From: JAGDZR01 sp049115695
GTDB lineage: Bacteria > Bacteroidota > Bacteroidia > Cytophagales > Cyclobacteriaceae
Length of the DNA stretch: 64,000 nucleotides
Assembly (NCBI GenBank): GCA_049115695.1
Contig: JAGDZR010000003.1
Coordinates: 1 to 64,000 of the forward strand
Direction of reading: 5' to 3'
Below the pieces are notes generated by a model. The model saw nothing but the letters and a program-made list of their open reading frames with translations, was not told where the DNA came from and did no database searches. Positions 35,013 to 43,302 of this stretch are shown here, piece by piece. Within the stretch, counting starts at the first letter, position 1, and each line of letters begins with the position of its first letter. Made by a program: the position numbers and the translations under genes.

Positions 35013-35500
35013 AAGAAAGAACCATTTCGACCAATCATATTGCATTGTACAAAAAGATTCAAATGGGAAGTTTTTTTGTTATTGTAGTAGGCTATGGAAC
35101 GATGGGCATCTTTTCAAATAATCTGGTTTCTGGTATAATGGCCATTATCTATGTGATTGCCGTGAGCTTAAGCATTCCATCTTGGCTTAAAAGATTAAAG
35201 CTTATCAAGCAAGTTTCATATACAAAAGATAGTTTGTACATCCATGAAAAAAACGAGGATGTTGAAATTCCGCTGGAAAGACTTGGAGATGTCGATATTG
35301 AATCATTAAACGGCATGTACAAGATTTATTTGCTGGATAAAGAAATGTATGGACCCTACATTTTTTGTAAGACGTCCATGTGGTATCCCTTCAATTATAA
35401 AAAAGTAGATAAAGAATTAGACTGGTTAAGACATTTGATCCGAGCAAAGAAGAGAAGGATTGAAAATGAACCATTGAATCAATTACATAGCAGTTATTAA
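35009..35500 (+). CDS. Small membrane protein, two helices, PH-like domain
   Basis: The 163-aa protein has two helices (about 18-38 and 40-60) and a cytoplasmic C-terminal part with RLKLIKQVSYTKDSLYIHEKNEDVEIPLERLGDVDIESL, a beta-rich pattern seen in bacterial PH-like or YdbT-like domains. The assignment is weak. It is tightly spaced between the lipase (4-bp overlap) and parC (3 bp gap). Confidence 0.6.
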   Translation: MKERTISTNHIALYKKIQMGSFFVIVVGYGTMGIFSNNLVSGIMAIIYVIAVSLSIPSWLKRLKLIKQVSYTKDSLYIHEKNEDVEIPLERLGDVDIESLNGMYKIYLLDKEMYGPYIFCKTSMWYPFNYKKVDKELDWLRHLIRAKKRRIENEPLNQLHSSY

Positions 35501-35503
35501 GCG

Positions 35504-38113
35504 ATGACAGAACATTATTCAGGAGAAGATGAATTGCAAAAAATCATTCCTGTTTCAGGAATGTATGAAAATTGGTTTTTGGATTATGCCTCCTACGTAA
35601 TATTGGAGCGGGCTGTTCCAGCGATACAAGATGGACTGAAGCCTGTGCAGAGAAGGATTCTCCATGCTATGAAGGAGATGGACGATGGCAGATTTAATAA
35701 AGTAGCCAACGTCATCGGAAGTACAATGCAGTATCACCCACATGGTGATGCGTCTATTGGCGATGCAATCGTCAATATAGGTCAGAAGGATTTGTTGATT
35801 GAGACCCAGGGAAACTGGGGTGATGTTAGAACTGGTGATAGTGCAGCGGCATCAAGGTACATTGAAGCACGCCTTTCAAAGTTTGCACTCGATGTAATAT
35901 TCAATCCACAAACCACAGATTGGCAGTTGAGCTATGACGGACGTAAAAAGGAACCAGTAGCTTTTCCTGTTAAATTCCCACTATTACTTTCACAGGGAGT
36001 TGAAGGAATTGCAGTTGGGCTGTCTACTAAAATACTTCCACATAATTTCTGTGAATTGATTCAGGCATCTATCAATTTACTCAAGGGACGTAATACCAAA
36101 CTTTATCCCGATTTCATAACAGGGGGGAAGATTGATGTCACTGACTACAACGATGGAATTAGGGGAGGTAAGATAAGGGTTCGTGCTTCTATTGAAGAAG
36201 TTGATTCAAAAACGTTGGCTGTTCGGGATATCCCATTCGGAGCTACGACCACATCACTAATTGAGTCAATCATTAAGGCCAACGACAAGGGAAAAATTAA
36301 GATTAAGCAGGTGGTCGATAACACGGCTGCTGATGTGGAAATCTTAATCTCACTTGCAACCGGAGTTTCTCCAAATATCACAATTGATGCTTTGTATGCA
36401 TTTACAGATTGTGAAGTGTCTATTTCTCCAAATGCCTGTGTGATTATTGAGGACAAACCTCATTTTATTGGTGTCAGCGAAATTCTCAAGTACTCTGTCG
36501 ATCAGACGCTTAAGTTGCTTACGCAGGAATTAGAAATTGAAAAGGCTGAATTAAAGGAGAAAATCTTTTTTAGCAATCTTCTGAAGATTTTCATCAATGA
36601 AGGCATGTATAAACATCCGGATTATGAGAATTCGGGAGATATAAAGAAATGCTATGAGGTACTTGATCAGTTGTTTACACCATTCTTCGATCAGTTTTAT
36701 CGAGAAATCACGGAGGAGGATTATAAGAAATTAATTGACAAACCACTTAGTAGTATTACCAGGTTTGATACCAGCAAAGTGGATGCGCAAATGCAGGCGC
36801 TTCAAGAACAGATTGAAAAAGTAGAGCATAATCTTGAGCACATTACGGATTATACGATTGAGTATTATCAGAAATTGCTTGACAAATATGGTAAGGGCCG
36901 GGAACGAAAAACGGAAATCGCTTCCTTTGATACCATCAAAGCCACAGTTGTTGCTGCCAATAACGCCAAACTGTACGTCAATAAGGTTGATGGTTTTGTG
37001 GGTATGGGATTGCGAAAAGACGAATTCGTAACTGAATGCTCCGATATTGACGACATCATCGCTTTTAGAAAAGATGGCAACTGTTTGGTTTCCAGAATCG
37101 CAGATAAAGTGTTCATGGGTAAAAACATACTCCATGCAGGCATCTTCAAAAAGGGAGATGATCGTATGGTTTATAACATGATTTATGTCGATGGTAAAAC
37201 GGGTCGATGTATGGCGAAACGATTTACTGTGACTGCCGTGACACGTGATAAAGAATATGACCTTACCAAAGGAACAAAAGGCTCTAAGGTTTTGTACTTC
37301 TCGGCTAACCCGAATGGGGAAGCTGAAGTGATTACCATTTACCTCACTGGTGGTAGTAAGGCGAAAAAAAAGGTCTTTGATTTTGATTTTGCGGAACTCG
37401 CCATCAAAGGCAGAGGTGCAGGAGGAAATATTATTACCAAATACCCCGTACGGAAAATTCAATTCAAATCAGCAGGATTGTCAACGCTTGGAGGACTGGA
37501 TGTATGGTATGATGATATAGTTGGAAGACTCAATACAGATGAAAGAGGGAAATATCTAGGCAACTTTAAAGCTGAAGATCAGGTAATTGTCTTTTATAAG
37601 GAAGGGAGTTACGAGATTACGACATTTGATCTGATCAATCGTTATGAGCCTAATCAGGTACTTGAAATTACGAAGCTTGATGCGGAAAAACCTGTCGCTG
37701 CTGTACATTATGACTCGACCAGCAAGACTTATCTGGTGAAGCGTTTCCTTGTAGAACAATTAAAACCAGGTAAGCGCTATCATTTCATATCTGAAGCCAA
37801 AGGTTCTAAACTGATCTGGATTGGTTTTGGTAATCAAATCAAGGCCAAAGTTGTCTATAAGGTTAAGAACAAACATGTTGACGAAGAAATGAGTCTCACG
37901 GACCTTATTGATGTCAAAGGTTGGAAGGCAATGGGAAATAAATTCCCACATCAACCTGTGGTAAGGATCGAAAATATCGAAGAGAAGAAAGTTGTAAAAG
38001 AGGAAGATGCATCAAGCTCCATGATTGAGCAATTGAAACATAACATTCAGGAGGAGGTAGAAAAAGAAGATCAGCAACTTGGATTGTTCGGAGGAGAGCG
38101 AAAAGAAGATTGA
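35504..38113 (+). CDS. parC: DNA topoisomerase IV subunit A
   Basis: This 869-aa subunit has the breakage-reunion domain with catalytic Tyr119 in AAASRYIEARLS. The quinolone-determining stretch is HPHGDASIGDA, where the usual Ser is Ala but the acidic residue is kept. A C-terminal region with beta-pinwheel blades (RFTVTAVTRDKEYDLTKGTKG, KGRGAGGNIITKYPVRK) follows. With ParE it passes one duplex through another. It is longer than the E. coli protein through an acidic, Lys/Glu-rich tail. It is the end of the parE unit; the methyltransferase gene follows with overlap. Confidence 0.93.
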   Translation: MTEHYSGEDELQKIIPVSGMYENWFLDYASYVILERAVPAIQDGLKPVQRRILHAMKEMDDGRFNKVANVIGSTMQYHPHGDASIGDAIVNIGQKDLLIETQGNWGDVRTGDSAAASRYIEARLSKFALDVIFNPQTTDWQLSYDGRKKEPVAFPVKFPLLLSQGVEGIAVGLSTKILPHNFCELIQASINLLKGRNTKLYPDFITGGKIDVTDYNDGIRGGKIRVRASIEEVDSKTLAVRDIPFGATTTSLIESIIKANDKGKIKIKQVVDNTAADVEILISLATGVSPNITIDALYAFTDCEVSISPNACVIIEDKPHFIGVSEILKYSVDQTLKLLTQELEIEKAELKEKIFFSNLLKIFINEGMYKHPDYENSGDIKKCYEVLDQLFTPFFDQFYREITEEDYKKLIDKPLSSITRFDTSKVDAQMQALQEQIEKVEHNLEHITDYTIEYYQKLLDKYGKGRERKTEIASFDTIKATVVAANNAKLYVNKVDGFVGMGLRKDEFVTECSDIDDIIAFRKDGNCLVSRIADKVFMGKNILHAGIFKKGDDRMVYNMIYVDGKTGRCMAKRFTVTAVTRDKEYDLTKGTKGSKVLYFSANPNGEAEVITIYLTGGSKAKKKVFDFDFAELAIKGRGAGGNIITKYPVRKIQFKSAGLSTLGGLDVWYDDIVGRLNTDERGKYLGNFKAEDQVIVFYKEGSYEITTFDLINRYEPNQVLEITKLDAEKPVAAVHYDSTSKTYLVKRFLVEQLKPGKRYHFISEAKGSKLIWIGFGNQIKAKVVYKVKNKHVDEEMSLTDLIDVKGWKAMGNKFPHQPVVRIENIEEKKVVKEEDASSSMIEQLKHNIQEEVEKEDQQLGLFGGERKED

Positions 38114-38774
38114 GTTGAGGGAAACCACCAGACAGATTGAAATTCTCGAGCCTTTTGTGTCAGCTCATAAGAAGGGCCTTATTGATCAGGTATTGGAGAA
38201 GCGTACCAGACATCTTACGTTGGTATTGGAAAATATTCTTCAAACGCAAAACGCGAGTGCAGTGATACGCACCTGTGAGTGCCAGGGAATTCAGGATATT
38301 CATTTGATTGAACATTCAAATCGATGCTACATAAATCCCAGAGTGGTGATGGGAGCGGCTAAGTGGATGACAGTTCATAAGTATGAAGACGATCATCAGT
38401 CGGCTATCCATGCACTGAAGGCAGCAGGCTATCGAATTTGTGCCACTTCAGTTTCAAGTAATGCGACTCCAATAGAGCTCCTTAACATAACTCAGAAAAC
38501 GGCACTGGTTTTTGGTAATGAAGTTGCGGGTATTAGTAATGAAATGATAGCTGATGCAGATGAATTGGTTCACATTCCCATGCATGGTTTCACCGAAAGC
38601 TACAACTTGTCTGTAAGTGCTGCGTTGTGTATTCAGACCTTGATGCCTAAAGTGTATCAGACAGAAGCATGGCAATTGACCCAACTTGAAAAAGAGGAGT
38701 TGAGGGCAAAATGGTATCAAAGCATAGTCAGAAGATCAGATATAATATTGAAGGAGAGTGATAAAACTGCTTAA
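38079..38774 (+). CDS. TrmH-family (SPOUT) RNA methyltransferase
   Basis: The protein of about 220-231 aa has the SPOUT knot signatures: NASAVIRTCECQGIQDIHLIE, TALVFGNEVAGIS and HIPMHGFTESYNLSVSAAL. These proteins transfer a methyl group from SAM to ribose, most often Gm18 of tRNA or a 23S rRNA position. The start is uncertain: TTG at 38079 would overlap parC by 35 bp, while TTG at 38115 lies right after the parC stop. The tail continues to an 18-bp overlap with the next gene. Confidence 0.87.
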   Translation: MDCSEESEKKIELRETTRQIEILEPFVSAHKKGLIDQVLEKRTRHLTLVLENILQTQNASAVIRTCECQGIQDIHLIEHSNRCYINPRVVMGAAKWMTVHKYEDDHQSAIHALKAAGYRICATSVSSNATPIELLNITQKTALVFGNEVAGISNEMIADADELVHIPMHGFTESYNLSVSAALCIQTLMPKVYQTEAWQLTQLEKEELRAKWYQSIVRRSDIILKESDKTA

Positions 38775-39372
38775 AGTTTTAGTGTGGGTTGGGATTACAT
38801 CCATTGTGCTTTTAGTATTGGCCAATTTGTGGATTGTCCGTACAACAGAACAACAAATAATCGTTCAAGTCAATAACGTCTCAGATGGGCAAACTGCTCT
38901 TGTATTGGGAACCAGTAGATTGAATAGAGAGGGTGAAAAGAATCAATTCTTTGAGAATCGAATTGATGCTGCTGCAGAACTCTTTCATAGTGGGCGTGTT
39001 AACCACATTATTTTGAGCGGTGACAATCGCAGTAAATACTACAATGAACCAAAGGATATGCTCAATTCACTCATGGAGCGAGGAGTACCTTCATCTATTG
39101 TTACATTGGATTATGCAGGCTTAAGAACTTATGATTCTATTCTGCGGGCAAAGGAGGTATTTGGGCAGAAAAGGTTGGTGGTTGTTACCCAAAGGTTTCA
39201 TTGCCACCGCGCACTGTTTATTGCCAATTTTTTTGGGCTACAGGCTGAGGGTTTCGTTGCAGCAGATCCGGTAGATAATAGTAACAAGGTGCTGATTAGA
39301 GAATTATTTGCCAGACCCTTGTCGATTTTGGATTTATACATCTGGAATAAAAATCCTAAGGTCATCAAGTGA
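38758..39372 (+). CDS. SanA/YdcF-like DUF218 envelope protein
   Basis: The 204-aa protein has an N-terminal helix (residues 3-25) and a DUF218 core: ALVLGTSRLNREG, HSGRVNHIILSGDNRSKYYNEP, TYDSILRAKEVFG, VVVTQRFHCHRALFIA. SanA-type members act in the envelope and are linked to vancomycin tolerance in enterics and to exopolysaccharide or cell-wall processes elsewhere. The start is GTG at 38758, overlapping the methyltransferase tail. Confidence 0.85.
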   Translation: MIKLLKVLVWVGITSIVLLVLANLWIVRTTEQQIIVQVNNVSDGQTALVLGTSRLNREGEKNQFFENRIDAAAELFHSGRVNHIILSGDNRSKYYNEPKDMLNSLMERGVPSSIVTLDYAGLRTYDSILRAKEVFGQKRLVVVTQRFHCHRALFIANFFGLQAEGFVAADPVDNSNKVLIRELFARPLSILDLYIWNKNPKVIK

Positions 39373-39436
39373 TGAAAGCACACTCATCTGTACTTTGATC
39401 CTGATCACACAGGGATAATACAGATTGATCAAATTG

Positions 39437-39471
39437 ACCCATCATTGTGGCTTGATGATCGGTGTTTTTTT
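39437..39471 (+). terminator. Terminator after the SanA-like gene
   Basis: ACCCATCAT pairs with ATGATCGGT, with one C-C mismatch, around a 9-nt loop, followed by GTTTTTTT. It ends the parE-to-sanA unit. Confidence 0.82.
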
Positions 39472-39508
39472 ACTAATTTCGTCGGAGTTTTAATACAGCC
39501 AAAAGATT

Positions 39509-39973
39509 ATGATTAAAGAATTTGAGAATCTGCGTGATGATGAAGTAGAAGTACTACTTGATGCGCCTGTTTACGTTGCAATTTTGATAGCTGGTGCAGA
39601 CGGAGATATCGATAAAAGCGAAAGAAAGGAGGCAATCGAAGTTGCCAGGAATAAGCAGAGCAGAGCACGTGAGCAACTGGCTGATTATTTCAAAAAAGTA
39701 GGGGAGAGATTTGAAGATAGGTTCAATACGCTCGTAGAAAGTTTGCCGGATGATGCAGATGAAAGAATGTCTGCGATTGTAGCGGAGCTAAGAAAATTGA
39801 ATTTCATCTTTAAGAAGTTGGATAAGAATTTTACCATTAAGCTCTATGCAAGTCTTAAGGACTTGGCAAAGAAAATTGCAGAGGCTTCAGGAGGTATTAT
39901 GGGGTATCTGTCGGTTAGCTACGAAGAAAAGAAAATGATGGAGTTGAAAATGATCAATGACCCATCCTTATAA
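39509..39973 (+). CDS. TerB-like helical protein
   Basis: This 154-aa all-helical protein has the string AILIAGADGDIDKSERKEA near residues 26-44, which matches the acidic Asp-rich loop of TerB/DjlA-N domains. TerB-type domains bind divalent metal and are found near membrane stress systems. No other ter gene is nearby. It has its own flanking terminators, so it is monocistronic. The function is unknown. Confidence 0.75.
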   Translation: MIKEFENLRDDEVEVLLDAPVYVAILIAGADGDIDKSERKEAIEVARNKQSRAREQLADYFKKVGERFEDRFNTLVESLPDDADERMSAIVAELRKLNFIFKKLDKNFTIKLYASLKDLAKKIAEASGGIMGYLSVSYEEKKMMELKMINDPSL

Positions 39974-39992
39974 TTTAAAATATCATTGAGTG

Positions 39993-40020
39993 AAGCCGCC
40001 TTTTTAGGTGGCTTTTTTTA
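39993..40020 (+). terminator. Terminator after the TerB-like gene
   Basis: AAGCCGCCT/AGGTGGCTT stem (one G-T pair) with a 4-nt loop, then a T run. Confidence 0.9.
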
Positions 40021-40065
40021 TGTCCTTTTAAATTTAAGTTTCCTGAATGAGTAACTTCGAAGTGT

Positions 40066-40629
40066 ATGGGAAATAAGGATTCACGCTCTTCTCTACTTGC
40101 ACCAATGAGATTGGTGTTTTTGATGTGGCTGGTATTTTCTATTGAGCAGGTTACGTTTGATTTTGGTTTTTTGGGTATTTTGCCCAGATCACTTTCAGGT
40201 TTGATAGGGATCTTTGCGGCTCCATTGATCCATGGGAACGTATCACACCTAATGTCCAACTCTGTGCCCGTTTTGTTCCTTGGATTTCTACTCTACTATT
40301 TTTATCCATTGATTGCCACACGCATATTCATTCAATGCTATTTGTTCACGGGTTTTTTTGTTTGGCTGTTTGGTAGGCCCTTTTACCATATTGGCGCAAG
40401 TGGACTTGTCTATGGGCTGGCTTTCTTTCTGGTATTTCTGGGGATATTTAAAAAGGATTTTAAAACGATCCTTATTTCCATTGTTGTGATGGTTGTGTAT
40501 GGGGGTGTAGTTTACAATGTCCTCAATATTAGCACTGAAATTAGCTTTGAATCTCACCTATTAGGTGCCTTAGTAGGTATAGCAAGTGCCTATACCACCA
40601 ATAAATATTCTCGACATTATATAGGCTAA
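40066..40629 (+). CDS. Rhomboid family intramembrane serine protease
   Basis: The 187-aa protein has about six membrane helices. The catalytic Ser112 lies in GASG and the catalytic His164 in ESHLLGALVG; the HGNVSHLMSNSVPV motif (about 54-67) gives the conserved His/Asn of helix 2. Rhomboids cut helix-bearing substrates within the membrane. The natural substrate is unknown. The gene is preceded by a terminator, so it has its own promoter. Confidence 0.93.
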   Translation: MGNKDSRSSLLAPMRLVFLMWLVFSIEQVTFDFGFLGILPRSLSGLIGIFAAPLIHGNVSHLMSNSVPVLFLGFLLYYFYPLIATRIFIQCYLFTGFFVWLFGRPFYHIGASGLVYGLAFFLVFLGIFKKDFKTILISIVVMVVYGGVVYNVLNISTEISFESHLLGALVGIASAYTTNKYSRHYIG

Positions 40630-40661
40630 ATAAATTAGATAAAACTAATTATATTAGCATA

Positions 40662-41711
40662 GTGAGTAAAAATCTATTAAGAGGAAGGGGATCTCAATTC
40701 AACCCCAGGAATAATTTTGATCAATATCATATTGAGGAAAATCCAGCGTATCAGGACGAGGCGTTAGGGGCGCCCACCACAAAAGTTTTTGAAGAAACAC
40801 CCAGGACGATTGTGAGTATAAATGATAGCCCGGATTTGAAAATGGATTATTCTATCAATCCGTATCAAGGTTGTGAACATGGTTGTATTTATTGCTTTGC
40901 GAGGAATTCTCATGAGTATTGGGGTTTTGGAGCTGGACTAGACTTTGAGAGCAAGATCGTGGTGAAGAAAAACGCCGCTATTGTCCTTGAGAAACAGCTT
41001 TTGAACAGGAATTGGAAAGTCAAACCTATCATGCTATCGGGAAATACAGAATGTTATCAACCGCTAGAAAGGAGATATGGACTTACTCGAGAGTTGATTA
41101 AGATTTTATCACGGTTTAGACATCCATTTTCTGTTATCACCAAAAACACACTGGTCACCAGAGATGTTGATTTGTTGACGCCATTGGCTGAATTGGGGTT
41201 GGTAAGTGTTTATTTCTCAATTACTACTTTAGATGAATCGTTGAGAAGGAAAATGGAACCCAGAACGGCATCAGCAATAGGTAAGCTGAAAGCGATTGAA
41301 CAGCTATCGAAAGCTGGAATCCCAACTGGTGTAATGAATGCGCCAATAATACCGGGAATCAATCATCATGAGACCCCAGAGATATTACGTCTATCTGCTG
41401 AAGCAGGAGCAAGGGGAGCAGCATACACGATCGTACGTCTTAATGGAAAAATTGGCGAAATGATGAAGGATTGGTTGGAAAAAGCATATCCTGACAGAGC
41501 TAATAAGGTTTGGAATTTGACATGTCAGATGCACGAAGGTAAGGTGAATGATAGTGAATGGGGTCAGCGATTGCTCGGGTCTGGAAATATTTCTGAATCA
41601 ATTAAAATGTTGTTCAATGCAAGCAAACAGAAATTTTTTAAAGGTAGAAGAATGCCAGAGCTAAGGACTGATTTATTTAGGAGGCAAGGGAATTATACAT
41701 TGTTCGACTGA
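40662..41711 (+). CDS. PA0069/SplB-like radical SAM protein
   Basis: This 349-aa protein carries the radical SAM cluster CEHGCIYC (CxxxCxxC) near residues 71-78, preceded by SINPYQG. SGNTECYQPLE, TKNTLVTRDVDLL and ITTLDESLRRKMEPRTAS are typical of the PA0069/Rv2578c family, distant kin of spore photoproduct lyase. The physiological reaction of this branch is not settled. It starts at GTG 40662 and its tail overlaps the convergent menE by 19 bp. Confidence 0.87.
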   Translation: MSKNLLRGRGSQFNPRNNFDQYHIEENPAYQDEALGAPTTKVFEETPRTIVSINDSPDLKMDYSINPYQGCEHGCIYCFARNSHEYWGFGAGLDFESKIVVKKNAAIVLEKQLLNRNWKVKPIMLSGNTECYQPLERRYGLTRELIKILSRFRHPFSVITKNTLVTRDVDLLTPLAELGLVSVYFSITTLDESLRRKMEPRTASAIGKLKAIEQLSKAGIPTGVMNAPIIPGINHHETPEILRLSAEAGARGAAYTIVRLNGKIGEMMKDWLEKAYPDRANKVWNLTCQMHEGKVNDSEWGQRLLGSGNISESIKMLFNASKQKFFKGRRMPELRTDLFRRQGNYTLFD

Positions 41712-42733
41712 TCGAGTAGCCATGTTGAAACTGCTTTACGATCAAATTTATCCGTTTTGGTTCTTGGCAAATGATCAATTTGAAATAGCTGTTTTGGTCG
41801 CATATAGGGATGTATTTCCTGAAAATCAACTTCTGGTTTATATGGTCCCTCATGTACTAAAACCACCTTGCTACCATAGTCGATATCTGGAACTGAACTG
41901 ATAACAAAAGGGACTGCAATCTGCTTGCTTAGACTTTGTTCAACCAATTCAGGAGACACTTTAAAACCACCTGTATTGATTATAAAGTCTCTTCTGCCAA
42001 TCCATTTAAACCTGTTGGTTGAAAGCGAGACAATATCGTTTGTTTGAATCAGTTGATGATTTGTCACGGTTCCATTTATACTAAGACAACCATCCGTGTC
42101 AGTAGATGCTATAATGTCACCAAGTAGTTGATATTCCGTTTCACCGATTTTCCTAATGGCAAAGTGAGAAGCAGTTTCTGTCATGCCAAAAGTTGCATAA
42201 ATGTTGACAGACAAATTCAGATCAAGGAGTTGCTTTTCAAGCGATTCATTAAGTGGAGCTCCACCTATTAGCAAATGTCGAAATTGGTTCAAATAATTAG
42301 GATTCGTATTGAGGATTGATTGCAATTGCAATGGAACCATAGATGCCAAATCATAATCATAGGAATGCTGTGGAAAAGTTGAACTGGGAGTCATGATATC
42401 TATGTCCATTTGATTGATGATGCTTCTAACAAGGACCATTGTTCCTCCCATGAATTGTGGCGGAATGCACAGCAGAGATTTCCCTCCTTTATTCAGGTTA
42501 AGATGATTGAGCGTTTGCCGGGCACTGTATGTTAATTGATCTTTGGTCAGAACAATATTCTTGGGTGAGCTAGTAGAACCAGATGTTTTAAAAGAAAATG
42601 TGTGCACATCTGCCTCCCAGTTAGCAACAAATGTTTTTATGTACTTATATTCACTTTTTAGTTGAGACACCTTGCTGTTTAGCAACGTATCGATGTTGAC
42701 AGTTGTGTTATCACTAAGAAAGGTTAAAAGCAT
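41693..42733 (-). CDS. menE: o-Succinylbenzoate-CoA ligase
   Basis: This 346-aa acyl-CoA synthetase is shorter than E. coli MenE (about 450 aa), as is usual in Bacteroidetes. It has the P-loop TSGSTSSPKNIVLTK, the A5 motif TFGMTETASHFA, RRDFIINTGGFKVSPELVE and the catalytic Lys near PRTKTDKFDRK. It activates o-succinylbenzoate in menaquinone synthesis. It is the only men gene separated from the menB-menD-menF block and starts 11 bp from the divergent ECF sigma factor start, so the promoters must overlap coding DNA. Confidence 0.9.
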   Translation of the reverse strand: MLLTFLSDNTTVNIDTLLNSKVSQLKSEYKYIKTFVANWEADVHTFSFKTSGSTSSPKNIVLTKDQLTYSARQTLNHLNLNKGGKSLLCIPPQFMGGTMVLVRSIINQMDIDIMTPSSTFPQHSYDYDLASMVPLQLQSILNTNPNYLNQFRHLLIGGAPLNESLEKQLLDLNLSVNIYATFGMTETASHFAIRKIGETEYQLLGDIIASTDTDGCLSINGTVTNHQLIQTNDIVSLSTNRFKWIGRRDFIINTGGFKVSPELVEQSLSKQIAVPFVISSVPDIDYGSKVVLVHEGPYKPEVDFQEIHPYMRPKQLFQIDHLPRTKTDKFDRKAVSTWLLDQSNNV

Positions 42734-42744
42734 AAAATATTGAC

Positions 42745-43302
42745 TTGAGCGAGCAGGAGGATATATTAGTTAGCCGTTTGATCAACAAAGATAAACGGGC
42801 TTTCGAACTTGTGTACAATCAGAATTTCGGTCTGATGGTATCATATGCTATGCGTTTCATTGATACACGAGAAGAGGCGGAGGAAATTGTTCAGGAAGTG
42901 TTTGTCAAGTTTTGGGATAAGTGTGAGTCATTGGAAGAAAACTCATCCGTAAAGAGCTACCTCTATCGCTCGGTTCATAACACCTGTCTCAATCAGTTGA
43001 AACATGAAAAGGTCAAGGATGCTTATAAAACATATGTAATCAACTACATGGAAGAGGGGGTTTCATATGAGATGGAAGAACAGGAACAATCTGATGTTAT
43101 GATGCGTATAACAGAAGAGATCAACAATCTGCCGCCCAGGTGTTCAGAGATATTTAAATTAAGCCGATTTGAAGGATTGAAATATCAGGAAATCGCTGAT
43201 CATTTAAGTATTTCTGTTAAGACTGTAGAGGTTCAAATGGGCAAAGCGCTAAAGGTGCTGAGGCAGACCTTAAAAGATGTTGCTGGAAGTAGCAATGCGT
43301 AA
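42745..43302 (+). CDS. ECF RNA polymerase sigma factor (FecI-like)
   Basis: This 185-aa sigma factor has region 2 (YNQNFGLMVSYAMRFIDTREEAEEIVQEVFVKFWDK) and region 4 (NLPPRCSEIFKLSRFEGLKYQEIADHLSISVKTVEVQM). The TTG start is forced because an in-frame stop lies at 42733. It heads a module with an STN/CarboxypepD-domain protein (overlapping by 26 bp) and a FecR anti-sigma factor. In other Bacteroidetes such sigma factors switch on SusCD or siderophore receptor genes, but none is here. Confidence 0.93.
   Translation: MSEQEDILVSRLINKDKRAFELVYNQNFGLMVSYAMRFIDTREEAEEIVQEVFVKFWDKCESLEENSSVKSYLYRSVHNTCLNQLKHEKVKDAYKTYVINYMEEGVSYEMEEQEQSDVMMRITEEINNLPPRCSEIFKLSRFEGLKYQEIADHLSISVKTVEVQMGKALKVLRQTLKDVAGSSNA

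Noticed and set aside
36731..37462. 243-aa minus-strand ORF
   Set aside because: It lies wholly antisense to the conserved ParC C-terminal region, has no recognisable family pattern and its composition follows from the parC codons.
37950..38115. Programmed frameshift between parC and the TrmH-like gene
   Set aside because: The reading frames overlap only by ordinary end overlap and alternative TTG start; no slippery sequence or need for a fusion is apparent.
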